Counted from the first letter of the stretch, positions 42,977-51,510 are shown. The stretch is DNA of 64,000 bases from Mycobacterium sp. (GCF_004298145.1 NZ_SCRH01000023.1:62001-126000); one strand, 5' to 3'. The notes: generated from the sequence alone by a model not told the origin. Translations and numbers: made by a program.

Positions 42977-43639
42977 GTGTCGATTCCCGCTTCTTCCCCG
43001 CTGACTTTCGAGGCGATCATCGCCGAGGCGACTCGGCTCATCCAGGAAGAAGGATTCGAGGCGCTCACCATGCGCGGGCTCGCTGCACGCTGCGACGTGA
43101 CCGCGATGAGCCTGTACCGGCACGTACAAACCAAAGAGGAGCTGCTGGTCATACTGGCCAATCGGCTGCTCGACCACCTGGACGTGCCCGAGGTTGACAG
43201 CGAGGACTGGCGAGGCGAAGTTGCCGCGGTGTTCAGTGCGCTACACCGAATGTGGCTGGCGCACCCGGAGTTCGCGCAGATCATCGCCGCCCAGCCGGCC
43301 GATGGCAAGGTCGCATTTCGGTGGATGGAACGAGTGTTCGCGGCACTGGAGCGGGCGGGACTGTCGGATCCGCAGATCGTCGCCGCCTACGACACACTCG
43401 CCTCCTACACCGCCGGCTTCAACCAGCAGCACACGGGCCGCCGGTCCTCTGCGGCGGCCTCGACCCGACTGGCCGGGCTACGCAACATCGAAGCCGCCGA
43501 ATTCCCGCATGTGGCCGCCTTAGCCGAGCTGCTCACCACGCGCGATGCCGCAGGCGGCTTTGACGAAGGCCTCACTCTGATCCTCGACGGAATTGCCAAG
43601 CAGGCCGCCAGCGAACCCCGAGCACCGCGCCGCAAGTAG
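42977..43639 (+). CDS. TetR/AcrR family transcriptional regulator
   Basis: 220 residues from GTG 42977 (GTG 42971 equally possible). Helix-turn-helix near residues 27-50 (LTMRGLAARCDVTAMSLY followed by RHVQTKEELL). In-frame sequence upstream belongs to the molybdo-enzyme remnant and crosses the operator. The start lies eight bases after the TATACACGTATA dyad, which also occurs upstream of the DUF7064/APH module at 44960, so self-control and control of the module are both likely (inference). Confidence 0.88.
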   Translation: MSIPASSPLTFEAIIAEATRLIQEEGFEALTMRGLAARCDVTAMSLYRHVQTKEELLVILANRLLDHLDVPEVDSEDWRGEVAAVFSALHRMWLAHPEFAQIIAAQPADGKVAFRWMERVFAALERAGLSDPQIVAAYDTLASYTAGFNQQHTGRRSSAAASTRLAGLRNIEAAEFPHVAALAELLTTRDAAGGFDEGLTLILDGIAKQAASEPRAPRRK

Positions 43640-43654
43640 TTGGCGCAGCGGCGA

Positions 43655-44830
43655 TCAGACCGTGCGGGCCAGTGCGGTATTGCGTGACTTGAGCCGCCCC
43701 GCAATGTCGAACGTCCGAGACACCGCCGTCGCGCCATCTTCCAGGTCGAGGATCGAAGGCATCATGTCGATCGCGCTGATCCACGTGGCGCCGGCGTCGA
43801 CGAACGCCTGAAGTTGGTCGGAAACCCTGGCCGGGGTGCCCCTGATCCACGCCCGATCCGACATGGCCGGGGTGACTCGTGACAGGATGTCGGACACCTC
43901 GGCGTCGGTCAGACTGTGCGGCTTCAGGTGCAGCGCATAATGCCATTCCCGAGGCATCGGTGGTTCGATTCCCGCGGCATCCCAGTCGGTCATCACCACC
44001 CGGCCGACGACGGCGGTGAACCAGGCCACCATCGGGTTGCTGAGCTTGGCCTCGATCAGGTTCTCATCGTCGTGCGCCAGATACGCGCAGTACAAACCGA
44101 ATCCGAATTGTTGCGGGTCGCGGCCCTTGCGTTCGAGCTGGTCCTTCATCGAGGTCACCATCTGGTGCCAACGCTCCGGGCTGTAGGCGACGAATGGCGC
44201 CAACGTCGCGAAGCCATCGCAGTACGAGGTGGCGTAGTCCATCAACTTAGGACCGCCGCCCAGCCCCCATATCTGAGGCCGATAGTTGCGCGCTCCCCCC
44301 AAGCAGGCGTCGCGCAACTGCCAGTATTTGCCGTCGAAGTCGAAAGGTTCGGAGCCGTGCTCCCAAAACAGGTGGGATAGCCGCAGCACATCTTCGAGCT
44401 TGTCCCAGCCCTCCGCGCGTTTCCAGCCAAAAGGCTTGCACTGCTTGACCTCTCCGGAGCCCAAGTGGAACTGGGCACGGCCCTGCGTCAGGTTGGCGAG
44501 GGTGAGCATCGTCTGCATCAGTTCGGCCGGCCCACGCCGCACCGCATCGGTGCTCAACACCGTGCCCAGCCCGGGCGCGACGACACTGGCCGCCGAGAGC
44601 ATCGCGACGAAATCCGGGTAGGAGTCCAGATCCGGCACCACGGACGCCATCGGGGCGTTGCCGACGTTCCAGAGCTGGGGAGGGAACATGCTTGACAGCT
44701 GATCCCAACCCTGCATGTAGTCGACGACACCGCTGGTTTGGTAGGCCCGGGCGGCATCAAGGAACGCCGAAGCGGGCAGGTGGCGGTCGACCAGGATAGG
44801 GATCGCGATGTCGACGCCCTGGTCGGTCAT
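43655..44830 (-). CDS. LLM-class flavin-dependent (probable F420) oxidoreductase
   Basis: 391 residues, luciferase-like TIM barrel. Typical segments: RGPAELMQTMLTLANLTQGRAQFHLGSGE near residue 100 (family ...GRxxLGxGxG) and DAGATWISAIDMMP near the C-terminus. In mycobacteria this group commonly uses F420; neither F420 nor FMN use is provable here. Divergent from the DUF7064/APH/membrane-protein module, sharing the operator at 44869. A C-terminal remnant of another LLM gene lies just beyond the module. Confidence 0.88.
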   Translation of the reverse strand: MTDQGVDIAIPILVDRHLPASAFLDAARAYQTSGVVDYMQGWDQLSSMFPPQLWNVGNAPMASVVPDLDSYPDFVAMLSAASVVAPGLGTVLSTDAVRRGPAELMQTMLTLANLTQGRAQFHLGSGEVKQCKPFGWKRAEGWDKLEDVLRLSHLFWEHGSEPFDFDGKYWQLRDACLGGARNYRPQIWGLGGGPKLMDYATSYCDGFATLAPFVAYSPERWHQMVTSMKDQLERKGRDPQQFGFGLYCAYLAHDDENLIEAKLSNPMVAWFTAVVGRVVMTDWDAAGIEPPMPREWHYALHLKPHSLTDAEVSDILSRVTPAMSDRAWIRGTPARVSDQLQAFVDAGATWISAIDMMPSILDLEDGATAVSRTFDIAGRLKSRNTALARTV

Positions 44831-44868
44831 TCACGACTCCCGGTTGTGGGTCTTGACACCGACCGGAC

Positions 44869-44880
44869 TATACACGTATA
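44869..44880. promoter_or_regulatory. TATAC-AC-GTATA operator copy 2
   Basis: Identical to the dyad at 42957-42968 including the following C. It sits between the leftward LLM gene (39 bases) and the rightward DUF7064/APH/membrane-protein module (80 bases), so one repressor could control both directions. Confidence 0.65.
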
Positions 44881-44959
44881 CCTGTGACGTGACAAGGCTT
44901 CTCGGATCGATTGCCGACTGGCCAAAGACATGTCAATCAGGTCGCAGGAGGGACGCGGG

Positions 44960-46003
44960 ATGGTCTGGTCGGAAGTCATCAACCTTGCGGACGACAGCTT
45001 TCATCCGCGAAATGCGGATCCGTGGTGGAACGAGGCGTCCTACATCTCTTTCCGGGTTCCAGAACGCGACCTCATGGGCTTGCTGTATTTCTATTTCCGG
45101 CCGAACCAGGACACCGCGATGGGCGGCCCGCTGATCTGGGATCCCACCGGCCGGACGATGAATACGATTGCCCACAACGGCTGGAGCTGGCACATGGGCA
45201 TCCCCGAGGGGGCCGACATGTTCGACTTCAAGCTCGAAAACGGCTTCGGCTGCCAAACCATCATCGCCCAGCAAGAACATCGCTATACGTACGAATCCCC
45301 GGGATGCGAATTCGAATTGACGTTCACCGCGTCGTACCCGCCTCACTACCTGAAACTCGACAAGCAGAAAAATGACGTCGACGCAGGCATGTTCGATTTC
45401 GTCCGCGACGTTGAGGGTGAGATCACCACCGGTCACTATGAGCACTTCGGCCGGATGAACGGAACGCTGATCATCGAGGGCGAGTCGATCGACGTGCGCG
45501 ACGGAGTGGTCTTTCGTGACCACACCTGGGGGCCGCGCAAGATTCTCGCGAACATGCATCGCCTGCGCGGCGGCTACTCCTTGGGAATGGCCGACGACCG
45601 CAACGCCTTCAACACCTTCGCCACATGCGACATTCCCTGGGAGGACGACCCTCTCGATGGCGTCAAGGACAAGATCACGGCGGGCTTCCACGTCAAGGAC
45701 GGTGTCCCCGCGACCATTGTCTCGGGCACTCGTCAACGCATCAACGCGCCCGATGGCTGGCCCTTGGGCGAGATCATCGATGCCACTGATGAATTGGGCC
45801 GTACCCTGCACGCCGAAGGTCGCATCGTCTCCGGGCTGGACTGGCCGGGACTGTGGGGAGACCTGGCCGCCTACTGGTGCTACGAACGCTGGGAGTGGGA
45901 CGGTAACAACGCCGTCTGCGGCGAACTGCAGGACTGGACCTATGCGCGTCACTTCCGAAAGTGGTTACGAGACAAAGCGCTGCAAAGCTCCGGCCAGGCC
46001 TAG
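44960..46003 (+). CDS. DUF7064/CrtC-AttH lipocalin-like protein (module copy 2)
   Basis: 347 residues. Conserved motif FRDHTWG at residues 185-191, the clearest match in this window to the D-H-x-W-G signature of AttH/CrtC-type proteins; N-terminal half has many aromatic beta-strand-like segments (YFYFRPNQ, NGWSWHMG). ATG 44960 has a strong AGGAGG ribosome-binding site; an upstream in-frame ATG at 44930 does not. First gene of the module, followed after two bases by the APH-type kinase. Confidence 0.8.
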   Translation: MVWSEVINLADDSFHPRNADPWWNEASYISFRVPERDLMGLLYFYFRPNQDTAMGGPLIWDPTGRTMNTIAHNGWSWHMGIPEGADMFDFKLENGFGCQTIIAQQEHRYTYESPGCEFELTFTASYPPHYLKLDKQKNDVDAGMFDFVRDVEGEITTGHYEHFGRMNGTLIIEGESIDVRDGVVFRDHTWGPRKILANMHRLRGGYSLGMADDRNAFNTFATCDIPWEDDPLDGVKDKITAGFHVKDGVPATIVSGTRQRINAPDGWPLGEIIDATDELGRTLHAEGRIVSGLDWPGLWGDLAAYWCYERWEWDGNNAVCGELQDWTYARHFRKWLRDKALQSSGQA

Positions 46004-46005
46004 CG

Positions 46006-47133
46006 ATGGGTGTACCGACTCAGCGCGATCTGGCGCAGACCCGCGAGACCCTGCTCAAATGGCTGGATATCCGAGTCCGAGGTGCCTCCGAGATCGAACT
46101 GAGCGCCGTGACCAACCCGTCCGGAGCCGGCTTCACCAACGAAACCCTGTTCTTCGACGCCTCCTGGACAGGCGGCGGCCACCGCAATCGGCACTCGCTG
46201 GCCCTGCGGGTCAAGGCCACCGACTTCAACTTCCTCTACCGCGCACCGGATTTCTTTGAACCCCAGTATCGATTGATGACCGCCCTGGGCGAATGTGACG
46301 ATATCCCAGTGCCACGCGTCCACTGGTATGAGGAAGATGAAGAATGGCTGGGCGCACCGTTTTTCGTCATGGATCGGATCGCAGGTGAAGTGCAGCCCGA
46401 CATGCCGCCCTACTGGCAGGCGGGCTGGCTGCACGACGCCACCCCAGACCAGCAAACCGCGCTGTGGCGGTCTGCGGTGGACACGGTGGCAGCGGTCAAC
46501 ACCCTGGATTGGCGCGCTGCCGGGCTGGACTTCCTCACCGAGATGTATCCGGCGGGTCTCGACGGGCGGTTACGGTACTACGACGAAGCGTTGCAGTGGG
46601 CCGCGGAGGACGAACCCAATCCCATTGCTGAGGCGGGACGCCAATGGCTGGCGGCCAACCGTCCCGCCGGCCCCGAGCCGCTGGCCCTCAGCTGGGGCGA
46701 TGCCCGGTTGGGAAACCTCATCTTTCGGGACTTCCGCACAGTCGGCGTGATCGACTGGGAGATGGCGTCCATCGGTCATCCGCTCCAAGACCTCGGCTGG
46801 TGGTTCCTCGTCGAGAAGGCGCTACTCGGGGACGCTCACACCGGCGCGCCGGGCGACCCGTGCGGGCTGCCCGGATTCCTCTCGAAGGTCGACACCGTGT
46901 CGCTGTGGGGCGAAAAGACCGGCATCGGAGTGGATGACTTCGCGTTCTACGAAACGTTCGCGGCGTTCCGCCTGGCCGTCCACCTCCAGCGGATGGGGAC
47001 GCTCTTCAAGACGTTCGGCGTGATCGCCCCCGACTCCCCGTGGCCGGTGAACAATATCGGCACCCAGGCGCTCGCCCCGTTGATCGGAATCGACCATCCA
47101 CCACCGGAACCCATGCCCACCCTGCCATCCTGA
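46006..47133 (+). CDS. APH-type phosphotransferase family protein (module copy 2)
   Basis: 375 residues. Catalytic loop SWGDARLGN (229-237, D231 and N237) and metal-binding VIDWE (248-252); W again replaces the H of H-G-D. Also N-T-L-D-W near 165-169, conserved in the three module kinases as (V/L)-D-W. Starts two bases after the DUF7064-type stop and ends 27 bases before the membrane protein gene. Substrate unknown; a hydroxy-lipid or hydroxyacyl-CoA is the best guess from ACAD10/11 and LvaA relatives. Confidence 0.88.
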   Translation: MGVPTQRDLAQTRETLLKWLDIRVRGASEIELSAVTNPSGAGFTNETLFFDASWTGGGHRNRHSLALRVKATDFNFLYRAPDFFEPQYRLMTALGECDDIPVPRVHWYEEDEEWLGAPFFVMDRIAGEVQPDMPPYWQAGWLHDATPDQQTALWRSAVDTVAAVNTLDWRAAGLDFLTEMYPAGLDGRLRYYDEALQWAAEDEPNPIAEAGRQWLAANRPAGPEPLALSWGDARLGNLIFRDFRTVGVIDWEMASIGHPLQDLGWWFLVEKALLGDAHTGAPGDPCGLPGFLSKVDTVSLWGEKTGIGVDDFAFYETFAAFRLAVHLQRMGTLFKTFGVIAPDSPWPVNNIGTQALAPLIGIDHPPPEPMPTLPS

Positions 47134-47160
47134 CTGTGGGCCGATCTCCAGGAGCGTCCG

Positions 47161-47940
47161 ATGAGCCACCATGTGCCCGATATCGCCCACACGACGATGC
47201 CAGCCGCCGCGCAAATGCTCTTCACGGTGGTCACCGGCGTACCGATGTTGATCGTGCTGGTCATCGCCATCGACCATGTGCGCCGGGGCAAGGGCCCCCT
47301 GCTGCTGTTCTGCTTCATCGGCGGCGCGCTGGCCGCGCTGTTCGAACCGGTGGCCGACGTCCTGAGTTGCCTATACTTTCCCGTGCTCGGGCAGCAGAGC
47401 GCCTTCACCGCGCTCGGCCGCCCGATCCCCTGGGCCCTGGTGTTCGCCTACCCGTGGTTCGTCGGCGGCCAGGGCTACCTGTCGTACTGGGTCTTCTCCA
47501 AGGGAGTTCCGGCAGTCCGTATTTGGCAGCTCTGGGGCGTGTTCGCGGTCAGCAATGTGCTGGTCGAAACGCCGGGTGTGCTCACCGGCTTTCACGCCTA
47601 TTACGGAAACCAGCCACTGAACTTCTGGGGCTTTCCGTTGTGGCAGGCTGCCGTTCAGTCGATCATGCCGATGGCCGCCGGCGGGCTGATCTTCGCGCTG
47701 CGTGGCAGGCTGGGCAGCGGCTGGAAGCTGGCGGCCATCATCCCGCTGTTGCCGATGGCCGACGGGATGGTCAACGCCGGTCTGGCTCTTCCGATCTGGC
47801 TCACCCTCGGTTCCGATGCCCCGCTCTGGGCCACCTACCTCGGCGCCGCGGTGACGATCGGCATCGCCGCCTATGCCGTCTGGCTGTTGACCGAACTGCT
47901 GTCCCGAACGCCGGTGCCGTCCGACGTCAACGCCGCCTGA
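47161..47940 (+). CDS. Uncharacterised polytopic membrane protein (module copy 2)
   Basis: 259 residues, about seven hydrophobic segments. Shared with the protein at 10939: GPLLL-C-x-GGALAA-FEPVADVL, YPWFVGGQGYL, ETPGVLTG, YYGNQPLNFWGFPLW, MPMAAGGLIF and PMADGMVNAG. Good ribosome-binding site (CAGGAGCG). In this copy the membrane protein is last rather than first in the module, so gene order has changed while content is preserved. No characterised relative recognised. Confidence 0.82.
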   Translation: MSHHVPDIAHTTMPAAAQMLFTVVTGVPMLIVLVIAIDHVRRGKGPLLLFCFIGGALAALFEPVADVLSCLYFPVLGQQSAFTALGRPIPWALVFAYPWFVGGQGYLSYWVFSKGVPAVRIWQLWGVFAVSNVLVETPGVLTGFHAYYGNQPLNFWGFPLWQAAVQSIMPMAAGGLIFALRGRLGSGWKLAAIIPLLPMADGMVNAGLALPIWLTLGSDAPLWATYLGAAVTIGIAAYAVWLLTELLSRTPVPSDVNAA

Positions 47941-47947
47941 ATGGTCT

Positions 47948-48170
47948 TCAGGCACCGGGCTCGGCAGATACGGGATCATGCGATGCTGCCCACGCGCGGG
48001 CCAGCGCGGCGTTCTGGCCGGGGGTCGAACCGTAGGTGACCAGTTCGTCGGCACCGGCGTCGCGGATGCGGTGTATTTGCGCGACACAATCGCCGACCGA
48101 CCCGATCGCGCAACTTGCGGTGATCCACTGTTCGGGAATGAGGCCTATCGCCGTAACCGGACGCCAGCAG
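47948..48170 (-). pseudogene. C-terminal remnant of an LLM-class oxidoreductase gene
   Basis: Leftward translation gives LIPEQWITASCAIGSVGDC, then AQIHRIRDAGADELVTYGST, PGQNAALARAW and a stop at 47948. This aligns with the last 60 residues of the LLM enzyme at 57108 (DCSAIGTVDECVTNLRRFID, AGADEIVTYGSTPAQNAGLV). No start codon or N-terminal domain remains upstream; homology fades near 48165 and the rest of the gap to 48203 is unassigned. Confidence 0.7.
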
Positions 48171-48203
48171 ATTTCGCGGTCGCTGGAGTCATCGCCGTCG
48201 CCT

Positions 48204-48662
48204 CTATTGCGGCTTTAGCCTGATCTTCGAGTTGTCCCAGCTGATCATCGGTCCGGCCGGCTCCATGCGCAGGTAGACCTGTTCGGCGTAGCTGCGGAGA
48301 ACAACGTCGGGGACACGGTCCCACGGCGGCTGGAAATCGGCGTACTTCTCGTCGAGTAATTCAGCAACTCTTTCGGATTCCGGGCCTGCGTCCAGCTTGA
48401 CTGCGCGAGCCGGGAATTCAACGGCAGCCAGATCCACCCAGGCTTTGCCCGCCTCGACAAGGACACAACATCGGTCGTCGTGACGAATGCGCTTCATCTT
48501 GGCCGACGACGGCGGCGTCCTGACATAAAAACAGCCATCTGTCCAGACGAACCAGATTGGCAATGTGACCGGCCATCCATCGCGGCGCACCGTGGTGATC
48601 ATCGCAGTGTGCGCGTTTGTCAGCAACGCCTCCCGCTCGGAGTCGGTCAACTGTAGGCCCAT
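48204..48662 (-). CDS. Pyridoxamine 5'-phosphate oxidase (PPOX)-fold protein
   Basis: 152 residues of split-barrel flavin-reductase fold: N-terminal AMITTVRRDGWPVTLPIWFVW, then FYVRTPPSSAKMKRI and CCVLVEAG, the usual PPOX/F420-dependent reductase pattern. It could bind F420, FMN or heme degradation products. The start overlaps by one base (TAATG) the stop of an upstream fragment that itself has no start codon. Confidence 0.85.
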   Translation of the reverse strand: MGLQLTDSEREALLTNAHTAMITTVRRDGWPVTLPIWFVWTDGCFYVRTPPSSAKMKRIRHDDRCCVLVEAGKAWVDLAAVEFPARAVKLDAGPESERVAELLDEKYADFQPPWDRVPDVVLRSYAEQVYLRMEPAGPMISWDNSKIRLKPQ

Positions 48663-48799
48663 TACTGTCCTTTCGATTCGTCGAGGCGCAAATCCCAGAT
48701 GCTGGTGACGGTTTCGATGGCATCGGTGTTGTCACCCGGCGCCAGTTCAATGCGTTCGAAGGCTTGAGTAATGACTACCAGATGAGCGGGTTCAGAGCC
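48662..48799 (-). pseudogene. Start-less reading frame between TetR and PPOX genes
   Basis: In the same frame directly after the TetR stop (48802-48800) an open stretch of about 45 codons reads HLVVITQAFERIELAPGD, then TDAIETVTSIWDLRLDE, and stops at 48662, overlapping the PPOX start (TAATG). No ATG or GTG lies in it. It looks like the tail of a lost gene that was once coupled to PPOX; the family is not recognised. Confidence 0.35.
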
Positions 48800-49348
48800 T
48801 CAGCCGTCGGGCGAGAACGCGCTCAGTACCGCACGCAGCCCGGCGCGGAATTGCGCGGCATCGGTTCCGGGCCTGGGCGAGCCAACCGAGTTCTCGGCGA
48901 TCTGGAACAGGGCGAAGCCCAGCGTGTAGGTCGACAGCGTGCGGTGCACGGTCAGCGCGTCCCGTCCCGAGAAGCCGGCGGCGTCGAGCAGCGCCAGCAC
49001 CTCTGAGAACAGCTTTGTCTGGGCGTCGCTGGCCACCGGAAGCCCCGCGATCAATTGCGTGACGTTGCCGTGCCGTACCAGCCTGTCGTGGACCTCGGCA
49101 AAACACGCGCCGAGTTGATCGCGCCAACCGGTGCCACGATCGATCGGCGGTAGGTCGGCCAGCAACACGTCGGGCAGCATGTTGACGATTTCCCGCTTGC
49201 CGGCGGCGTAGTTGTAGAGCGTCATCTGGGCCACGCCGAGGCGCTCCGCCAGCCGCGCGATGGTGAGCGCGCCGGCGCCCTCGGTGTCGACCAGTTCGAA
49301 TGCGGCCGCAGCGATGCTGTCGTGTGTCAACAACCGGGTGCGAGCCAT
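48800..49348 (-). CDS. TetR/AcrR family transcriptional regulator
   Basis: 182 residues from ATG 49348. Helix-turn-helix near residues 27-52 (LTIARLAERLGVAQMTLYNY followed by AAGKREIVNMLPD). It is clearly paralogous to the TetR at 58207 (AFELVD-EG--ALTI-RLA--LGV, MLPD-LL-D-PPID, RTLSTYTLGFA). Upstream in-frame starts would cross the palindrome at 49452, which separates it from the divergent DUF7064/APH module and is its likely target. Confidence 0.88.
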   Translation of the reverse strand: MARTRLLTHDSIAAAAFELVDTEGAGALTIARLAERLGVAQMTLYNYAAGKREIVNMLPDVLLADLPPIDRGTGWRDQLGACFAEVHDRLVRHGNVTQLIAGLPVASDAQTKLFSEVLALLDAAGFSGRDALTVHRTLSTYTLGFALFQIAENSVGSPRPGTDAAQFRAGLRAVLSAFSPDG

Positions 49349-49451
49349 GGTCGTGCATTTTGTCACGAATCTCCTGGAAAGAATTCGCAACGAATGCCCC
49401 AAATTTCCTGGAAAGGGTTCCCCGGAACCGGCGGCGCGAGTAACTTTCGAA

Positions 49452-49478
49452 GTCAATACGTACAACGCACGTATTGAC
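49452..49478. promoter_or_regulatory. GTCAATACGT-N7-ACGTATTGAC palindrome
   Basis: Perfect 10-base arms separated by ACAACGC. It ends 16 bases before the DUF7064-type ATG and lies 104 bases upstream of the divergent TetR start. The ATACG/CGTAT core also appears, with wider spacing, at 55917-55943 near the paralogous TetR operon. Confidence 0.7.
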
Positions 49479-49493
49479 TCGAGGAAGGGCGAC

Positions 49494-50396
49494 ATGACAG
49501 TTCACGACACGGTCGATCTGGGACGCTGGGGGCCGTTGGCGACGCCGATACATCACGACGTGGCGCCCGTCGACGATGACGGCACGCCCTGGCGCGACTA
49601 CGCGCTGTTCTGCTGGTGGGACCCGGCCTCGGACGTCTACGTGATGACCCATCACATGTCCTCCCCGGACCTCGCCTTCCCCGGGCGGACCCGCGTGTCG
49701 GCGTGGGCCGGCGGCAAGGCGTTCGAACTCATCGAGACCCCTCGCCAAGGCACCCACCAAAGTGAACACATCACGGTCGATCTCGACGGTCGCCTGATCG
49801 TTGACCATCCCGAGTTGCAACTGAACGCGACCGTGGACCCGAAGTACCAACCGATCGACCTGCACGCCCTCAACGCGTTGCCGTCGAACAAAGCGGGACG
49901 CCCGCTGCATCACTACGAGCAGCCGCAACGCGCGACCGGAACTATCGCGGTACGCGGCGAACAACGCTCATTCGACGGCGTCGGGCTACGGGATCGCACT
50001 TGGGGCTACCGCAGCGAGTCGTCACAGTGGGACGAATACCAGTACCTGATGGCCGAGCTCGGCGACGAGTTCCTGGTCTTCTGGAAGCTCAAGGGCCTGG
50101 TCGGCCCGCAGATCGACCTCGCCTTCCGTCTCACCCCGGACGGTCAACACCGGCTGGATCGATTCTCCTTCGCGCGCAACGGATCCGGACTGCTCAATGA
50201 CGTCGAGACGGTGCTGCCGAGCGGCCCCGTCCGCATCGAGATCGCCGACCGGCCGGTGGGATTCTGGGTTCCGCAGGGCGGACGCCAGACCGGGCCGACG
50301 TTTTCCGCGTACGACGAGTTCGTGAATCTGCGGCTCAGCGACGGGCGCCACGGCGCCGGCCTGGCCACCTACGGCATTCTGCGGAAACTGGTCTGA
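49494..50396 (+). CDS. DUF7064/CrtC-AttH lipocalin-like protein (module copy 3)
   Basis: 300 residues, the shortest of the three. Motif LRDRTWG at residues 165-171; N-terminal WRDYALFCWWDPASDVYVMTHH is aromatic and strand-like. ATG 49494 has GGAAGGG upstream; longer in-frame starts would run through the TetR gene. The APH-type kinase begins three bases after its stop. No membrane protein accompanies this copy; an unrelated membrane protein is at 51511 on the other strand. Confidence 0.78.
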   Translation: MTVHDTVDLGRWGPLATPIHHDVAPVDDDGTPWRDYALFCWWDPASDVYVMTHHMSSPDLAFPGRTRVSAWAGGKAFELIETPRQGTHQSEHITVDLDGRLIVDHPELQLNATVDPKYQPIDLHALNALPSNKAGRPLHHYEQPQRATGTIAVRGEQRSFDGVGLRDRTWGYRSESSQWDEYQYLMAELGDEFLVFWKLKGLVGPQIDLAFRLTPDGQHRLDRFSFARNGSGLLNDVETVLPSGPVRIEIADRPVGFWVPQGGRQTGPTFSAYDEFVNLRLSDGRHGAGLATYGILRKLV

Positions 50397-50398
50397 GT

Positions 50399-51493
50399 AT
50401 GGCCATCGTCGGAGGGGTCAGCGCCGAGAGAATCCGGACCAGGGCGGCGGGGTGGATCGCCGAACGCTTCGAAGGAGCCTCCGTCGCCGAAGTGACCACC
50501 CCGGTCGGCAACGGCCGGTCCACCGACACCTTCCTCGTCGACCTCGACGACGGCGAGCGTTTCGTCATCCGCGTCGAGCCCAGCGCCTTTCGCGTCGTCT
50601 ACGAATACGACCTGGCAAGGGAGGCGTTGATCATGGACGCCTTGGCCCGCAAGACCGACATACCGGTGCCCAAAGTGTTGTTCTCCGAACCGGATCCAGC
50701 GATCCTCGGCAGTCCCTTCCTCGTCATCGAGCGTCGCGAGGGCCGCATCCCGGGTGACGAGCCGCCGTTCCCCGCCGACCCAAACAGCTGGGTGCATTCG
50801 CTGTCCGACTTAGAGCGAACCGTGATGGCCGACGACGCGCTGCGCACGCTGGCCGCCGTTCACGCCGTGGACTGGCGCGCCCTGGGACTGGAATCGTTGA
50901 ACCGACCCACACTGGGGGCCGACGCGCTGGCTCAGCACGTCGCTTGGTGGCGGGCATTTTTCGATTGGGGGTCTGCCGGTAAGGTGTGTCCCACCATCGA
51001 GGAGACGTTCGCCTGGCTATCCCAACACTGGCCCGCCGATCCCGGTCCGACCGTATTGTCCTGGGGTGATGCACGACTCGGGAATCTGATGTTCGAGGGT
51101 CCCCGCGTGTCGGCCGTCCTGGATTGGGAACTGGCCACGCTGGCGCCCGCGGGCTGTGACCTCGGTTGGTGGTTGTTCTGCGACCGGCACCACAGCGAGG
51201 GTGTCGGCGCGCCGTGGCCGGCCGGCCTGCCCGGCCGCGACGAAACCCTGGCCCGCTACGCGTCTTTTCGCGGCCACGCGATTCCGCACGCCAGGTGGTT
51301 CGAGGTCTATGGTGGCCTGAGGTTCGCGGTACTGATGAACAGGGCGGGCAACATGCTCATCGAGGCGGGCGCCCTGCCCGCTGACCACACCATGGCCGTC
51401 AACAACCCGGCGACTCAGCTACTGGCCCGGATGATCGGCGTCACCGCTCCAGAAGGACAGGCCACCAGCTTCCTGGACCCGGCGTCGACGTAA
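50399..51493 (+). CDS. APH-type phosphotransferase family protein (module copy 3)
   Basis: 364 residues. Catalytic SWGDARLGN (221-229; D223, N229) and VLDWE (240-244). The N-lobe VGNGRSTDTFLVDL replaces the glycine-rich loop and FVIRVE holds the probable ATP-binding lysine-equivalent position as R, as in the other module kinases (VARVQ, ALRVK). C-terminal QATSFLDPAS resembles TTSFIGNRG of copy 1. Forms a two-gene operon with the DUF7064-type protein. Confidence 0.88.
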   Translation: MAIVGGVSAERIRTRAAGWIAERFEGASVAEVTTPVGNGRSTDTFLVDLDDGERFVIRVEPSAFRVVYEYDLAREALIMDALARKTDIPVPKVLFSEPDPAILGSPFLVIERREGRIPGDEPPFPADPNSWVHSLSDLERTVMADDALRTLAAVHAVDWRALGLESLNRPTLGADALAQHVAWWRAFFDWGSAGKVCPTIEETFAWLSQHWPADPGPTVLSWGDARLGNLMFEGPRVSAVLDWELATLAPAGCDLGWWLFCDRHHSEGVGAPWPAGLPGRDETLARYASFRGHAIPHARWFEVYGGLRFAVLMNRAGNMLIEAGALPADHTMAVNNPATQLLARMIGVTAPEGQATSFLDPAST

Positions 51494-51510
51494 CGGCACG
51501 GGCAATGTGA

